DNA of 64,000 nucleotides from Agrocybe praecox (GCA_964017145.1 OZ024849.1:3472001-3536000); one strand, 5' to 3'. Positions 48,285 through 61,090 are shown, counted from the first letter of the stretch. The notes: generated from the sequence alone by a model not told the origin. A program made the numbers and translations.

Positions 48285-48365
48285 CAGGAATCGAACCCGC
48301 AACCTCATAAAGAGTATGCTGCATTATTATGCATGTGTGTCCAACACGCTACCAAGTAGGCCATC
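48285..48365 (-). other. tRNA-like sequence with Pol III box-B match
   Basis: On the minus strand TTGGTAGCGTGTTGGAC is followed about 45 bases later by GGGTTCGATTCCTG, which contains a full box-B consensus (GGTTCGATTCC). The acceptor arm does not pair and the anticodon arm is replaced by a TGCAT...ATGCA hairpin, so it is not a working tRNA. It could be a tRNA relic or the head of a SINE lying inside the Plavaka terminal region. Confidence 0.35.
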
Positions 48366-48599
48366 AGTCCTTGTATAACTTAGTAATGCGACCTAAATAT
48401 ATACCCCCATTTTAGATAATCAGTGAACTGGTTGTAATCGACTTCAAGTCGACATTATATGTAGATTTCTGGTGTTTACCATGTATTTATCATTTGTAAC
48501 GTAGAGCTTCAACTTGAATAAATTTATGGATACCCCAATCAAATTTAAAATGTACTGAATGATGACAATGCATACAATTTACATTAATGATACTACAGA

Positions 48600-50857
48600 T
48601 CAATTTGGTGCTTTTCCTCGTTGTCGCATACTCCTTGTAATTGGTGGTGCACTATCAGCACTTGTTATAGTATTTTCTAATTCTACCTTTTTCTTTGGCT
48701 TTGGCTTCGGTTTAGGTCGTGGTTTAACCTGTGGCAGTGTTGTCAATGTAGTCGAAATTTCAAGTTGATCTATAAATACCATAGTACTGGCCTCGGCATC
48801 ATTAACAACTTGACGGGATGGAGGGGGACCTGCAATATTGATGTCTGCAGGAGCACTCATATCACTTGCAAGCAATGTGGGCCCGGAAGGTGGAGGAATA
48901 ATCTATACATGTGTAATTTAGATTAGATCAAATATGATTAGATATGATTAGTACACACCTGGGGTGCCGAAGATAATGAGCCAACCATAACATTGCTCTC
49001 TGTATACGTTCGGCGAAGTGATTGTGGGTGGGACTCAGGTGGGGCTTCAACCTCAAGATATGATAAATCGTCGGTTGCGTCTGATTCGTAATTTGGTTGA
49101 TGCCGAGGTGCCGGGGGATTTTCTTGAGGGAGGTTGCTGTCCTCGGAATCAGAATTTGATGGAGATGGAGGCTGAAGATTGATGGCTTGCAGGTCCCGAG
49201 AGAGTTGGTCATCTATCCGGTTAGTGGTACCATGACTATTGTCGCTTGCGGCGGATTTACGGCTGAGTTCCTGAGAGAATATGTTGTCGTCCCATGCCTT
49301 GAGCAATCGCCGAATGTATTCCGGGTTTTCACTGGTGGCCTTAACGAGAAGTCGCTTATAATAGCCATAATCCTCCCGATAATTCCACCCAGTATTGCTT
49401 CCAATCCCAGAGCTGTCAAACCGTGTATCGCATGAGAGAATGTAGCGTGCCTAAATTTATCCCAGTGAGTATTATTAATAGTTGACGACATATCAGTGAT
49501 GAATGTGTTACGGTGTGAATGACATACCAAAATAGCCACCATCGAGATAAATCCGAAGGTAGTGCGCAGTTCTACACCAAGAAGTATAAACATGCTTTTT
49601 GCTCTTGATTTTGAGGCACCGGTTCGATTTATAGCAGATTTCCCGAACATAATACAGCGGCCGATCTACATGTTATATTAAGTCAAGTATAAAATTAGCT
49701 CAGAGTATTAATGGTATCGGAATGTAGTATTACATACTGCATATAGAATTTCTGAACAAAAGAGTTCCTTCTGAACAGGGGCATCTTGACTGACCAAAGG
49801 GTTATTGTAGTTAAAAATAGGACATAACTTTGGAGCGACGATCTCCCCTGTTACGGAGTCCTGGGTAATACCAAGAAGTGTTTTGAACTCGTCCAAAGAT
49901 CCACGTAGACTCTTCTCCTTATTCGCTGCGTCCGCCGTGACGTGGAAGAGCTGCGGCACCTGTCCTTGTAGAATATTTATGGTAATGGACCGTGCGCCGC
50001 CCATAGCGCGTCGAAACTATATTTAGAATAGTGAATCTCATCGACAATTATAGAACAAAAATATAACTTACAATTCGGGCAAACTCACTGCCATTCTCAT
50101 GGCCAGCAAGACGCATCAGGGGATGGAATTTCTTGTCAATAGTGTGCTGAAGCTCGGAAGCTATGCCATCAGGTGAGTCCACCTGCTGAGGTGGAAGTCC
50201 ATGGTAGCGGGAAGATGATGTAGGACCCCAGTGTGGCGGAATACGCACAAAATCGACGGGATCGACATATAATGATCCCATGACGAGAAAATTATGAGCG
50301 GCTTTCTCTATTTCTTTCTCCAAAATGTCGGTTATTCGGAGAATAGAGGGGTCGCCAAGATTGTCGTCGTGCAGATCTGCAATAGCAGTTTCCGGGTCCT
50401 GTTCCACATTTGAAGATGCTTTGTTCTTGCCTGGGCCCTTTCTGCGAAGCTTTGCGGTAAGAGCGGCGATTGTTTCGAGATGCTTGCGGTTTTCTTCCTT
50501 TAGAATAGCGTTCTGAAGCTCAGATTCACAGTAAGCCTGTTTGAATTTTAATTTGAGGGTTAAAATGTGTAATAGTACATTTAAACGAGATGAAATTGCA
50601 TGGTAACATACCTTATAGATTTCTTTTTTATCCAACTGGTACATGTTGGTATGAGAAGGGGAGATTGCAGATGCATGACTCGGAGTACTCCTGCCGGAGT
50701 TTACGGTTGACCCAGTGCTTGCAGGAGGTTGAGCCATGGCCGGGGGAGGCTGAGCGCTTCCGGGAGGAGCAGGACTTGGGGCAGGAGTAATAACAGCAGC
50801 GGGAACAATCAGGCAAGCTGCCAGTGTTCTATTATGTGAAGCAGACGATGGGGGCAT
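48600..50857 (-). CDS. Accessory protein of the Plavaka element
   Basis: Multi-exon gene, roughly 500-600 aa; the proposed start at 50857 is MPPSSASHNR. Order: a Pro/Ala/Ser-rich leader; a coiled-coil stretch split by an intron (YQLDKKEIYK joined to AYCESELQNAILKEENRKHL); a central region (GLPPQQVDSPDGIASELQHT ... MGGARSITINILQG ... KLCPIFNYNNPLVS ... ELFCSEILYA); a segment SKSRAKSMFILLGVELRTTF; and ENPEYIRRLLKAWDDNIF. The tail is acidic then basic, with a KPRPKPKPKPKKK run. The middle resembles a fungal domain of unknown function (DUF6698-like, from memory) that travels with Agaricomycete transposons. Role in transposition unknown. Exon edges are approximate. Confidence 0.6.
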
Positions 50858-51018
50858 GTTATAGGGAAAGATTGTTTTTTTTTGTATGATAGTTACCTGT
50901 ATATATAGTAGTACAATTATCCGACCAACTGCCATTACTAAGATAAATAAAGGTCAGTTTAACAAGTATCTATAAATTATATACTAGCAGTACTGAAGAC
51001 ACATGTATTCAATGAATG

Positions 51019-54000
51019 TTAGAATTTGATATGAAGACCCTGCTGAACAGACTTCAATCGCAACCACATGTCCTCGTCTGTTGAATCTATCACCAGACGC
51101 TCATCTGCATCAGATGACTGATCGAAGCACAATAATGCTCCCCGAATGACCGAGTTCAAATCAATAATGATTGACTCCTTTCGTGGACGAACTCTTGTAA
51201 AAGACAAAAGAGTGTCTCTTCGCCGGTTCTGCATGGATCGAGGTTCGTCAAACGGAAGAGCCAGGGCTAGCAGATATTTAATCCCATCATAGTGCAGCTT
51301 GAACATTGCTTGGAGCTGAACGAAGACGACTTCTTCCTTTGTTGCTTGAATAAGTGCGAAATCATGTCGATCTTTGTGATGGAATCTAGGATTGACGCGT
51401 AATATGTTAGTTTGAAGTTCCCAGTTTACGACGGACCCAAATTGGACTTTGAGCATCCGATAAAGAGTAATCTGTTACAGTATTCATTATGTTAATCAAG
51501 TGGAAGTGTAATATATAAATATAAATATGCAAATACCTCGTGGTTTGCTGATAAGATAACGCGTACACCTTGAGTTCGATTGGAAATATATTTATTGAGT
51601 TTACGTCGAAGGCCATTGAACTGTGGGGACTCCGTCTCAATGGACGACAAGGTAATGGGACTGTTTGGTGAGCCAAGCACAATATGATCAAAGTCGTTCT
51701 TGGATTTCTCTGAAGACTCGACGGGCGCCTCAGTAGTATTAGGCGCTTGCGGCTCGGGTTCATCCGAATCGGCACGGTCCTGGTCCGTATGTGTAGATAA
51801 TGCCTCTGCCGCATCAGCGGCAACACGGTTCCTCTCATCTAAAATGTCGATATCGGTCCTGATAATAGTGGACACAAGCTGCATCTCGTTTACGCGTAAG
51901 ATCTGCTGGTCATCAGAGAGTATTTCAGTTAAAGAAAGACAGTAGGAGCGTACCTGCGATGCCACATTTTTAAAATTTGTATGATTTTGGTAGAACTTCT
52001 TCAATGGTCCGTTTAGTTTTTCGTTTGGTTTTGTATTGTAATTTCGTGTGACCCCCTTTCGAATAATGTCTCGGAAAACATGTTGATGTGTGTGCATCTT
52101 CGGAAAGGTCCAGTTTTTCTCCGGACGTAGCTTAGAATATTCCTAATGATCAATAAAATCTGTGAGTATTTCAGTGACTCGGAGATACTACCGGAGAAAT
52201 ACTGTACCTGAACAAGCTGCTCAAATTTGAGCAGTTCCTCTTGACCACGCTTTAATGTACTGTCCGATTGAAGGGTGAGTGAGGTGAACATGTCGAGTTC
52301 TACATAACTTCGAATTACTCGAAGAAGACTGAAGCCGGCTTTGCTTGCTTGCTCGCTTAGCACATGAGCTGACGCATAGACGATAATCTAACAGCAAGTT
52401 GGGTATAAAGGTTATCCTAATGCATGTAAGAGTAGAAAGTGTACCTTGGATAAATCCTCAAATTTTGTTCCATCTGCAAACTCCCCAGTTTCACCTAGAG
52501 ACTTGAAATGATACAGGCCTGACCACGTCGGCATCTCCTGTATTCTGTTATCAAGTTAAGCCATTATTTAGACGGATAAATTAACTCTTATAATGTAGAT
52601 ACATACACTTTATCTATTTCTGTTGCACTTTTTCGTTTATTTTGTACATCTTTTTCTAGAATGCTTTTGAATTCGGTGAGCAAATGATCGGAGAATAGCC
52701 CGCCATGATATGCATGTAGACGATCCCACGATAAGGCAGAATAAACATCGGTTCCACGGAGATTCCAGAACATGTTCTATGTATAGATTCAATGGCTAAT
52801 TAAACATGTAGATCAGAAGCAATATATAAATAGTTACATTCACGTTCCGAAGTCCAACCGATTTCAGCAATTCTTCGCGGTCCGTTGCGTTCATATTCTG
52901 ACTCTCGTTATAGGTCACTTCCATTGAAATGGTGGTGCGAAGTTCATATGAAATTGAAAGGCGCGGAATATCCTTGGATGCAACAAGACATACTGGGCAA
53001 GGATGTAAAGAGCTTTGTCCACGGATAAGAGACATCATGGTTCTATAAATACAGGTGATTAATATAGACCATAGCTTTGAATCTTGCACTTACTGTTCCT
53101 CGTAGTCAGCTGATATTATCAAAATGTGTGGTATGAGCTTGCGAGTTATGCCATCAGCACACCTGACAGCGGTTCCAACTCGTGTATATGGCTCGATAGA
53201 TTTAAATATTAAAGCCACAGCTTCATGCCAAATCTCTCGTTTGGCATTAATATAGAGCCGTTTTCCTGTCTCACTTGCTAATTCTTCTGGCTAAATACAA
53301 AATGTCACGTGAATTCTCTATGTCAATAATAATACAGTCTACTGAGTACGCACAATGGGGAGCCACCCTACAAGACGAGCGCCTCCTACACCATTCCCAT
53401 TACGAATATCCACCGGAAGGTTCGCACAGCGCACCAGAACAGGATAGCCCTTCTCCGTTCCGAATGATGATAGTCGGGTTTTATCTGCGTAGAGAATGAT
53501 CGAGAACGGCTTTGCGTCAATGTGTAACTCTCCGATCATCGTCTGTATTGAGAAGAATTTAATAAGATTAAAAAAATGATTCTGAGATGATACTCACTTG
53601 AAATTCCCACCAAGCATCAGCGGTCCATGGCTCGTCAATGAGTCTCTCCCATACTCCTTCCGAAGTAAACCTGGATTTCTTGATTGCATCAAAGTGGAAT
53701 TGGCCAATGAGGTCACGATTTTTGAGTAGCTCTTCACACCATGTCCAGACTGGGCGAACCCAAGCCTTATAAGAAAGCTCTGTATTCTTGTATGGTACAT
53801 TGATTGTATGCTCTACGAACTGCGACTGAGAGTTAGCTTATTGCCAGTGTTTAAAACGATATAATAACTTACCCCGCTTGCTCGTATCTTTCTTGCATGA
53901 TCCCAGGTAGCACGTAGATCGCTGTATGAGTGTATAGATAGCGGAGAGAGATGACGGGAATTTTCCGGGATTGCTCTCCATATAATGTCGATCAGCTTCT

Positions 54001-54808
54001 CAGTTTGTTTGCGGTTGAGGTGAGACTCCAGCGTGATTTCAGCCAATTCAAAATCCTCTCTAGTGTTGAAAGGATTCCATGGTGTAGTTTGGCGGCTCTC
54101 AGCCTCTGCATTGAGGCGCTGCTGATTTTTCTCGTTCTCCTTGTCTACAAGCTCCGCATATTCAAGAAAAGTTAAGATCTTCAGTGCTACGCTTGAATTC
54201 GGATGCGACTCAATGGATATATTGTTAAGTCCTGGCGGAGGCTGCGCTGGGCTGCCGTTATCATTCGAGTTTGGGCGGTCTTGCACCGTGACAGGACCAA
54301 CACCAGTGTTCGGAGCTGTATTGTCTGAAAATTATAGAGGATTTATAATGAGTATTAGCTACACCGCATGATAGTTTGATGTATACTGACCTGTATCATT
54401 ATTAGGATCCTCTGTGGGACCGTCATGCTCCTGGTCAAAATCTGTGATTTGATGTTCAAAGTTGTGCGCCGGTATTTCATCGTTGACGGGATGATACAAC
54501 ACGTTGTCGGTGCGTGTCTGTTCCATTCCAAGCGCTTGACGTATAGCATTATTTCCTGTTTGTTTCAAAGGTGAACATATCAGCATGTGCTAATATTTAA
54601 ATCATATTGATAACATACCACATTCGTTATCTGATCGTATCAAAGTTTCCAAGGCTGATTCATTAGCTACTGGACCAACGGTGGTTCTATCTCCCTGTGA
54701 CAAGGGTCGCATCGAGCAAGAAGACACATGTCTGTGCATCCCGCGAGCTTGGTAGATCTGCCCACAGTGAGGACAAGCTTGCGCCGCAGGTTTCCTTCTT
54801 GTGGCCAT
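51019..54808 (-). CDS. Plavaka transposase, 12 exons, open
   Basis: Exons (minus): 54808-54619, 54555-54391, 54324-53873, 53819-53598, 53542-53354, 53290-53094, 53042-52838, 52776-52609, 52537-52445, 52387-52208, 52142-51537, 51471-51019. They total 3120 nt, 1039 aa, with each junction GT/AG and in frame. The N-terminal zinc finger is CPHCGQIYQARGMHRHVSSC (C-x2-C-x9-H-x4-C; a H at x12 is an alternative ligand). Core motifs follow: PWNPFNTREDFELAEI, WTADAWWEFQ, IILYADKTRLSSFGTEKGYP, RCANLPVDIRNG, SLHPCPVCLV, SWDRLHAYHGGLFSDHL, and WTFPKMHTHQHVF then RNYNTKPNEKLNGPLK. These are the Plavaka signatures; the Asp in LYADKT and the Asp/His of WDRLHAYHGGL belong to the DDE-type core. No disabling change seen. 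Confidence 0.88.
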
Positions 54809-55483
54809 TATGTTTGTTACTTCAAGTTGTTAAGAGTATTGATGTGATTGAAGTGCTTAGGAGCTAGTTAATGTTCTCTAGTCTCTACAATTCATCTTGT
54901 TATATACCTCAAAGGATATTTTAATCTCTGGTACACAAATATATACATCCCACCCACCCGAAAAAATGACATCTAAATCATTGTTGAATCATTCAAATTT
55001 TCATCAATCTGCGTTTATCTCTGTGGAAACAATCTTTTGAAAATGATTCCTCGTATTATCCCAACACTTGAGGTATGTTTCCTGTGAAAATCATGATTAT
55101 TTAAGTGCAGTATCGTGCATACTGAGTCATAAATCTCACACAATTTATCATGTATCTATCACATTGTACCGACATCCTGCTACGTGAAACTGATTTCATC
55201 CACATTCTCTGTCATGTTTTTATCATATGTATATGTAGATACTATCATGCTATGCTCTAATTCAAAGGCACCATCTATCTACTGCTGTTTGTAGTCAAAT
55301 TGTCAAATATTGTCTAAGTCCGCTTTCTGATTTAAAAATAGGGCGGCATTATTAGATGCCGGACATCATTATCAAACCTAATTATATTTGTCAGACCTAA
55401 TTATATTTTCGGCACGTCTAATCATACTAAAAACGGGCCTTATCAGGACTAAACCTGATAAGGCACTCTGGAGATTTCCGACA

Positions 55484-56726
55484 TCCTTGAAATGTACAAT
55501 AAGTGTTGATAACAAGAAAGTGATTATAGCGTTAAGTGATTATAGCGTTACGTACCTTGCATCCCATATGGTAGTTGATACTTCCTCATCCGTGCACTAC
55601 ATCCCATGTTTAACTCTGTAGCCAGAGATACGCCAATATCCCCTTTCCAAGGAATAGCCGCTGCAGCCTGCTAGCCTCCAGGCCAAGTTTCCTGATGATC
55701 ACTGATTCTGAATAGCACACTCGGGGTTTCTCAGAGTTCAAGAGGCGAAGAGGTGCAAGTTCTGGCGGCCTGGCTAAGGCGTGATCCCTGTCCAGGTACC
55801 TCTGAATCCAGACGTGCAAGAAGGGCCGACTGGCGACAGTTGAGCTTGAGTTGGGCGACGGCCTGCACTGCCAAGACATCTAAAGGGCGGGATTATGTAG
55901 CCAGATACGTTTCCAACCATTTTCTGTGCTGGAGGCTGGTGAGAGGAAGCTGGGGAGGTGGCGAACACGACCGTTATGATAGCCATCAAGGAGCAATTCA
56001 GCGAAATTTCACTAAGTTTTTTGTGACATCCGTGACCCTACTAAAAGTGCCCCGTTTGTCCCAGCCGTTACCTGGAGATGCTCGCGGCTGCTCTCGGCAC
56101 TTAGCGGAGTTTGACAGGTAACGGCTGGTCACGAGCCTAATGCCCTCGATGTTTTCGAGAACCGAGATTTATCAGAGCCAAACAAAGGCCAAATATCACG
56201 CTGAGGACATGGCACATGCCGATCCCCATTAGACTCGGCCTAATTGGCTCATTGCACGATCCCGTGATTTACCGCAATATAACTGAACGCTGCACGAGCG
56301 TAAACCACAAATAAATGTATAACCGTGTACAGAAGCATTATATGGATGCATGATTTTATATCTGGCGAGAGCAATTCTCACTGGGAAGTTTGACCTGTCG
56401 TTGTTCCGACTTAGAGACGCCGCTTTCGAAGACATATCCAGGCTAAGTTGGGCTGTCCAACATACGGTTGTCCGTATCATTAGGGATCAAATATTACGTT
56501 ATCCAACAGTTCTGGGAAGTACAAAATCGTGGAATCCTAGGCAGTTGGGTGGGATTCTGTTCAAAATGTCTGGGATTCCACTCAGTTTGGTGGAGTCCCG
56601 AGCACTTCTATCCTCTCCACCATCTTCTTCCCAAATACTCATTGCCAACAGCATAGAATGCCAAATCACTCAAGACTCTACACAGTATACGCCGTTCTCT
56701 CTCCACCACCACCCCAGCGACACAGA
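55484..56726. other. Intergenic ~1.2 kb, nothing recognised
   Basis: Frames up to 126 codons (55753-56121, 56350-56730) have no domain. A direct repeat of GGGATTC(C)A(C)TCAGTT-like words near 56540-56600 is minor. Contains the promoter of family member 2. Confidence 0.5.
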
Positions 56727-57408
56727 ATGATCCTTCTACAAAAACTACTTCTACGCAGGCGTCTTTCAGAGCTCCAGGCACGTCGCTCTCAGATCAAGCT
56801 CTTTGCCAAGAAATGGGCTCCCGCACGCGCTGAATATCATATTCATATCCATCGCAACATCAAGCGCCGCGTCAATATATATGATTATTCCGTGAAGAAC
56901 ATTTACACTAGTTCCAATAACACCACCACCACGACCGTCCAGGGGTCTTATAACCAGAACTCGGACTTGAAGACGACGTATCTCATGCCCGATGATATAT
57001 ACGATGAAAGCGCTTCCGAGTTGGCGGATGATCAGTGGACGGCTGTAGCGTCGAGTCAGGTACGTTTACTTTGCATGTGGCTCTATTGGTATGTTATACA
57101 AATCTCACGGGCCAGTTCAGCGATAAACGAAGGCGCTGATGCGAACCAAATGGGAGGTGTGGACCGGGACGATAGTGTCAATATACCTACTGGAGTTCAA
57201 AGTTAGCCAGATTCGTTGCCCAAGGGCATCAATAAAGTCACTGCAGCTCTGACAAATCAACGTTATATCTTTAGAGGAGTCCATAACTGCCTCAGAGACA
57301 TCGTGCTCAATAGCCCTTGCATCCCTTCTCATTTTTCTGTCCCTTCTCATCTTTCTGTTTGGAATCGCAGTGGGAATGATCGCAGTAGGCACTCATACCA
57401 AGCGCTAG
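56727..57408 (+). CDS. Tail-anchored Asn/His-motif protein, family member 2
   Basis: Paralogue of the gene at 41856, the most diverged of the four. Start chosen at 56727 (MILLQKLLLRRRL) by alignment with the Arg-rich start of the others; an in-frame ATG at 56658 is possible. The core reads EYHIHIHRNIKRRVNIYDYS, then SSNNTTTTTVQGSYNQNSDL, then an acidic stretch (DDIYDESASELADDQW). The last exon after the acceptor at 57275 reads ESITASETSCSIALASLL then LIFLSLLIFLFGIAVGMIAV and ends THTKR at 57408. So the C-terminal anchor is a long hydrophobic helix with a G-x3-G motif. Whether 57055-57115 is spliced or read through could not be settled; a donor at about 57204 (GTTAGC) joins the last exon in frame. 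Confidence 0.6.
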
Positions 57409-57474
57409 GTACATGCATAAATTTTGTTTTTTATTTTTGTTTAGTTCTTTCCTTCTCACTGTCAGATGAGATGG

Positions 57475-57545
57475 GCACCCAGCCGATAGTTTATTTATAC
57501 ATACGTACAAGTTTCGTGAATACTATGATGGATCTATTTATATTC
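57475..57545 (+). repeat. Conserved 3' flank shared with family member 3
   Basis: TAGTTTATTTATACATACGT, then ACA, a variable 8-10 bases, and ATACTATGATGGATCTATTT recur at 62337-62400 downstream of member 3. The duplication therefore included the 3' end; this may be the polyadenylation region. Confidence 0.7.
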
Positions 57546-57564
57546 AACAATCCAAGGCGATGCG

Positions 57565-60500
57565 CGGTGTGGCAGTGCAACCTACACTAGGCTGATTAGA
57601 TTAGATCGTGAATAGATGTATGACTCCCACGCGTACATAGCCGAATCCATTCTATCCTTTGCCCGCTACCGCCATCGTGCGAGGCTGATCGACGCGCTTC
57701 CGAGCCCAGCTACTACTTTCTAGCTGCTTTCTGGACTGCTCCAGCTGTTTCTGTGTAAATCTGAGTGTCCATGTCCTCCGAGTTACCTGGTCAAAGTAAG
57801 CTGGTGGCTAGTCCGATGCATTTACATAGAACAGAAGCTTAAGGCTAACACAGACCCCCGTCAGGTCTTTATAATGATCACGGCCATGGTCGTCCTGCAT
57901 AATCTGTTGTTCCGCGCAATTTAATATATCGTATATATCCAATAATGCATTAATGTCCCATTTTACTGCATATTACATCCGATGTTATTCCTTTTTGCAA
58001 AACCTACAAGGGCAGACTGAGATGGCGTAAATCGGCACTGTCCGGTCACGGCTAGTCACGATCATGTGATTTCAACCTATTCAAAGCGACTTTCCTGAGG
58101 AAAGGAATAAACGGTTCTGCGACCATTTCAAACAGGCAATCATCGAGGAAATGCGCACCATAAGTCGGAGCTAACGGCAGCAAACACGTACCTCCAGTCA
58201 GTCAGTCGACCACTCAAGTATGGTGAACATTTCCTTTCACCTTGCGTTATGCTGAAAAGTAAGTAGGATGTCCTCATTCCGATTCGGTGACATGGCGCGG
58301 GCATTTGCTAAGCAAGCTGAATACTAAAGTTACAAATATAAGTAATGGATAGATAAAAAGGACCTTCAAAGAATAAAAATGGGAAGGAATGCGTAGGAGA
58401 CAAAGCGAAAGGCGAAAAATGAAAAAGCCTAACATAAGGGGTATGACCCAGCAAGAAACGAGAGCGACAGGGGAACAGAACACAGGAAGTCACGAATACT
58501 GTCGATACTCATGGAGCCACCGCAGAACATAAAGGCGAATTCGGAAAATTACGACCAGACGATCTCATGGTAGAACCTGGCGCCAGGATTTTCGCGAGCA
58601 ATATTGGGATGCTTCGACGAACAAACGAGCCTATAGCTATAAGAAAACACAAGGAAAAAAAACAGTGAGGAATGTAAACGCGACGCGACGCGGCCGACAT
58701 TGACTGAATTCCGAGTGATGAGCATCTGGAGCAGGAGAAAGAGCACTGTGATCAGAACATGACTGGTATAACTGGCTAGGATGTCTGAACAAACTAACAG
58801 ACGAATGGATAAGAAATGAGAGGGTAGTAATAATAAAATCAAGCGAGGCAGGGCAAGGCTACCGGCCGAGAGGCGATGGAGCAAGCAGCATAACCAGGGT
58901 CATCCATACATCCAAGGACCCAACTGAAAGACTGACCGGACAGGAGATATCGATACACCGAAGCCCATCAAACTGATCCAACCTAAGCAGATTTTTGAGG
59001 TCCAAATCACCTGTGGGAATCCATCAGGAATCGCATCTGATCGGGATTTTGGAGTTAAAATGTTCACCTTTGACAAGACAAGGCTGCCTACCAAGCACAC
59101 CAGGAGCGCTAATCATACCCATAAACGTTCATTGAGGTTCAACGTTTAATGTTCAATATCAATGTTTAACACACCATATCTGCATCGGCCCCAGTGAAGG
59201 AATGACTAGAACGGAACCACAAAGCCTGCCCTTTGTCGTGCAGTTGTGTGCGTGTTGTGTTGTGTTCTCCGCTCCACACCGACACCATGGAACTGGCGAA
59301 GGAACGCAGAAGAGACGGGTGGCAAAAGAGAGCATGAGAGATCAAGAAATCGGGGCGTCGAGAGATCCTGCAGTGTTGCAGTATCCATGTATCTGTAAAA
59401 ACCCATGGAGAGAGGGAGGAAGATCGGTCAGATTTGAATCTTTGAAGGGTTTAAACTATAGGAAGGACGGTAAAAGGATAGAAAGGAGGTATGAATCTAG
59501 AAGGAAGGAAAGAGGGAATACGAGTATGACCAAACGAAAGAAAGATTGAGCAAATCAATAAAGCGAACGACGCACAGGCTCGATGCCATCATAAGGAGTC
59601 CATTAACGACGGCAACAGAGCTTAAGGCGCAGCGAGGTGGATGACTTGGCGTGCGAACCGCATCTTCGTAGAAAGGGAGAGGGGAGAGGTTTGGAATGTA
59701 CAAAAGAGGCGGAGAAAGTGACGGAGAAAGGAGAGGGTGGGAGGGGCGTGGAAGGAGAGAGAAGGTGAAGAAAAAAACTTGAAGAAAGATCAACGATCGA
59801 TCAACACCAAACAGAATGATAGGTAGGTGAACAACAACGTCATCAAATGAAATTATGCTGGAGTTTTGTAGGGGATAAAGCGCATGGAGAAATGAATGAA
59901 ATGAGGGGAGAGATGAAGGGAGAGCAACTGATGGGCGCAGGGGAGGAATGGGAGTGACGAGATGCCGGAAGGCCCAAAGTAGACGGATGTGGTCCTTGAT
60001 ACAACACGCGGCAAGCACCCACGCGACCGACATAGGAAACCGCGTCGCTGGATGCAAAAAGAACCTTCTTCTTCGGTTTCGTATTTGACAACGTTCATGA
60101 CGCAGACCAAGAGCGAAGCCCAAAGAGAGAAATATAGTGCGATGGGTTGGCATTGGGTGGTTCGGGGCCAGCGAATCAGAATACTTGCTGACCACGTGAT
60201 GACTTCATTCGGCTGCGCTCGTCAGTCCGACCAAAGTCCGACACTATCCAGTGCACTCCACCGGCGGTCGATCCATACCATAATCGCGTTGAGCATACTC
60301 TAGTGTGAACAATTTCCATTTCCACTACGTTGCGCATATTACCGCAAGGCATCTGTATTTGGGTTCTCCAAGTTTTTATTAGCCCGGAATTGACAGTGTG
60401 CACTATTTTTAATGCTATTTTCAATGGGAATAATATATGTAGCAGATCTTCGCATCTAGCTCATTTGGTTCGTTTATCTTATGCGTAGTTCTGGCTCGGG

Positions 60501-60670
60501 TTGACATTCATTTTGACGCCGAGATCTGTTCATACAATGGACATGTCATAACACTGCGTCTTCTGTAGAATTTTTATCTTTTCTGACACGAACGTATATA
60601 TATAAGTGGATCCATAGGTGTGGCAGTGCCCTCTGACCGACTGCCCGATCAGTACGTAGATTAAATTATA
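57565..60670. repeat. Dispersed purine-rich repeat, copy C
   Basis: The longest copy. It starts GTGTGGCAGTGCAACCTACACTAG and ends near 60670 after a second GTGTGGCAGTGC...TGACCGACTGCCCGATCAGTACG word, so both ends carry related GTGGCAGTGC blocks in direct orientation. Internal matches to copies A and B include the sub-repeats at 58680-58910, the CCATCAAACTGATCCAACC...GCAGATTTTTGAG block (58965-59005), the ACACCGACACCATGGAAC block (59276), GGCAACAGAGCTTAAGGCGCAGCGAGGTGGATGAC (59612-59646, given here as landmark words) and purine runs. A minus-strand frame of 232 codons (59497-60195) is low-complexity and not supported as a gene. Confidence 0.65.
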
Positions 60671-61090
60671 TCCCTTCCTCCGTATGTCGGGCATGCCCAC
60701 TTCCAAATATAGGATTCTCAAGCTTCTATGTGTGACGTTCATGAATAGAAGGTATCTGCGGATGGCATATGGTGGTTTGACATACGTTGTTTCTTTTCCC
60801 ATGTTTGCCAGTTGTTGTTTTTCGGTGGTTCTAAGAATAACAGTAGAGTGATAAATACTGATGAAACTGAATAACAATCAAGTTTTATTCGGGGTTCTCA
60901 GGTGGCCGACACAAATATCAACTCGGTTGGGTGTTCCGCGAACTGGTGCGATGAAGCTTGTGAATCTACCTATTTTTATTCACTTGATACTTATACCTCT
61001 CTTCCCCCTTTACCGAAATAATACCTGAGCTCCCTCTTTTCTTTCCCCTAGCAATACCTACCTCCGACAGAATATTACTGCGTCGAGATA

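Larger units (their letters stand above)
48036..55483 (-). mobile_element. Plavaka (CACTA-like) DNA transposon, apparently complete
   Basis: About 7.45 kb. The ends carry imperfect inverted repeats starting TGTCGGAAAT(T/C)TC....GTGCCT(A/T)AT(T/C)AGG, with several CCTAATTAG-type words just inside both ends (48056-48180 and 55345-55470). A flanking TC dinucleotide on both sides may be the target duplication but is too short to prove. Two minus-strand genes fill it: the transposase (51019-54808), then an accessory gene (48600-50857). The transposase splices to an open frame with no stop, so this copy could still be active. Gap 54809-55483 is terminal non-coding DNA. Confidence 0.85.

Noticed and set aside
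48285..48365. Functional tRNA gene
   Set aside because: Acceptor stem does not pair and there is no proper anticodon loop; kept only as a tRNA-like sequence.
59497..60195. 232-codon minus-strand frame
   Set aside because: Lies in repeat copy C, is Ser/Leu/Pro/Phe-rich and matches the same purine tracts that lack the frame in copies A and B.
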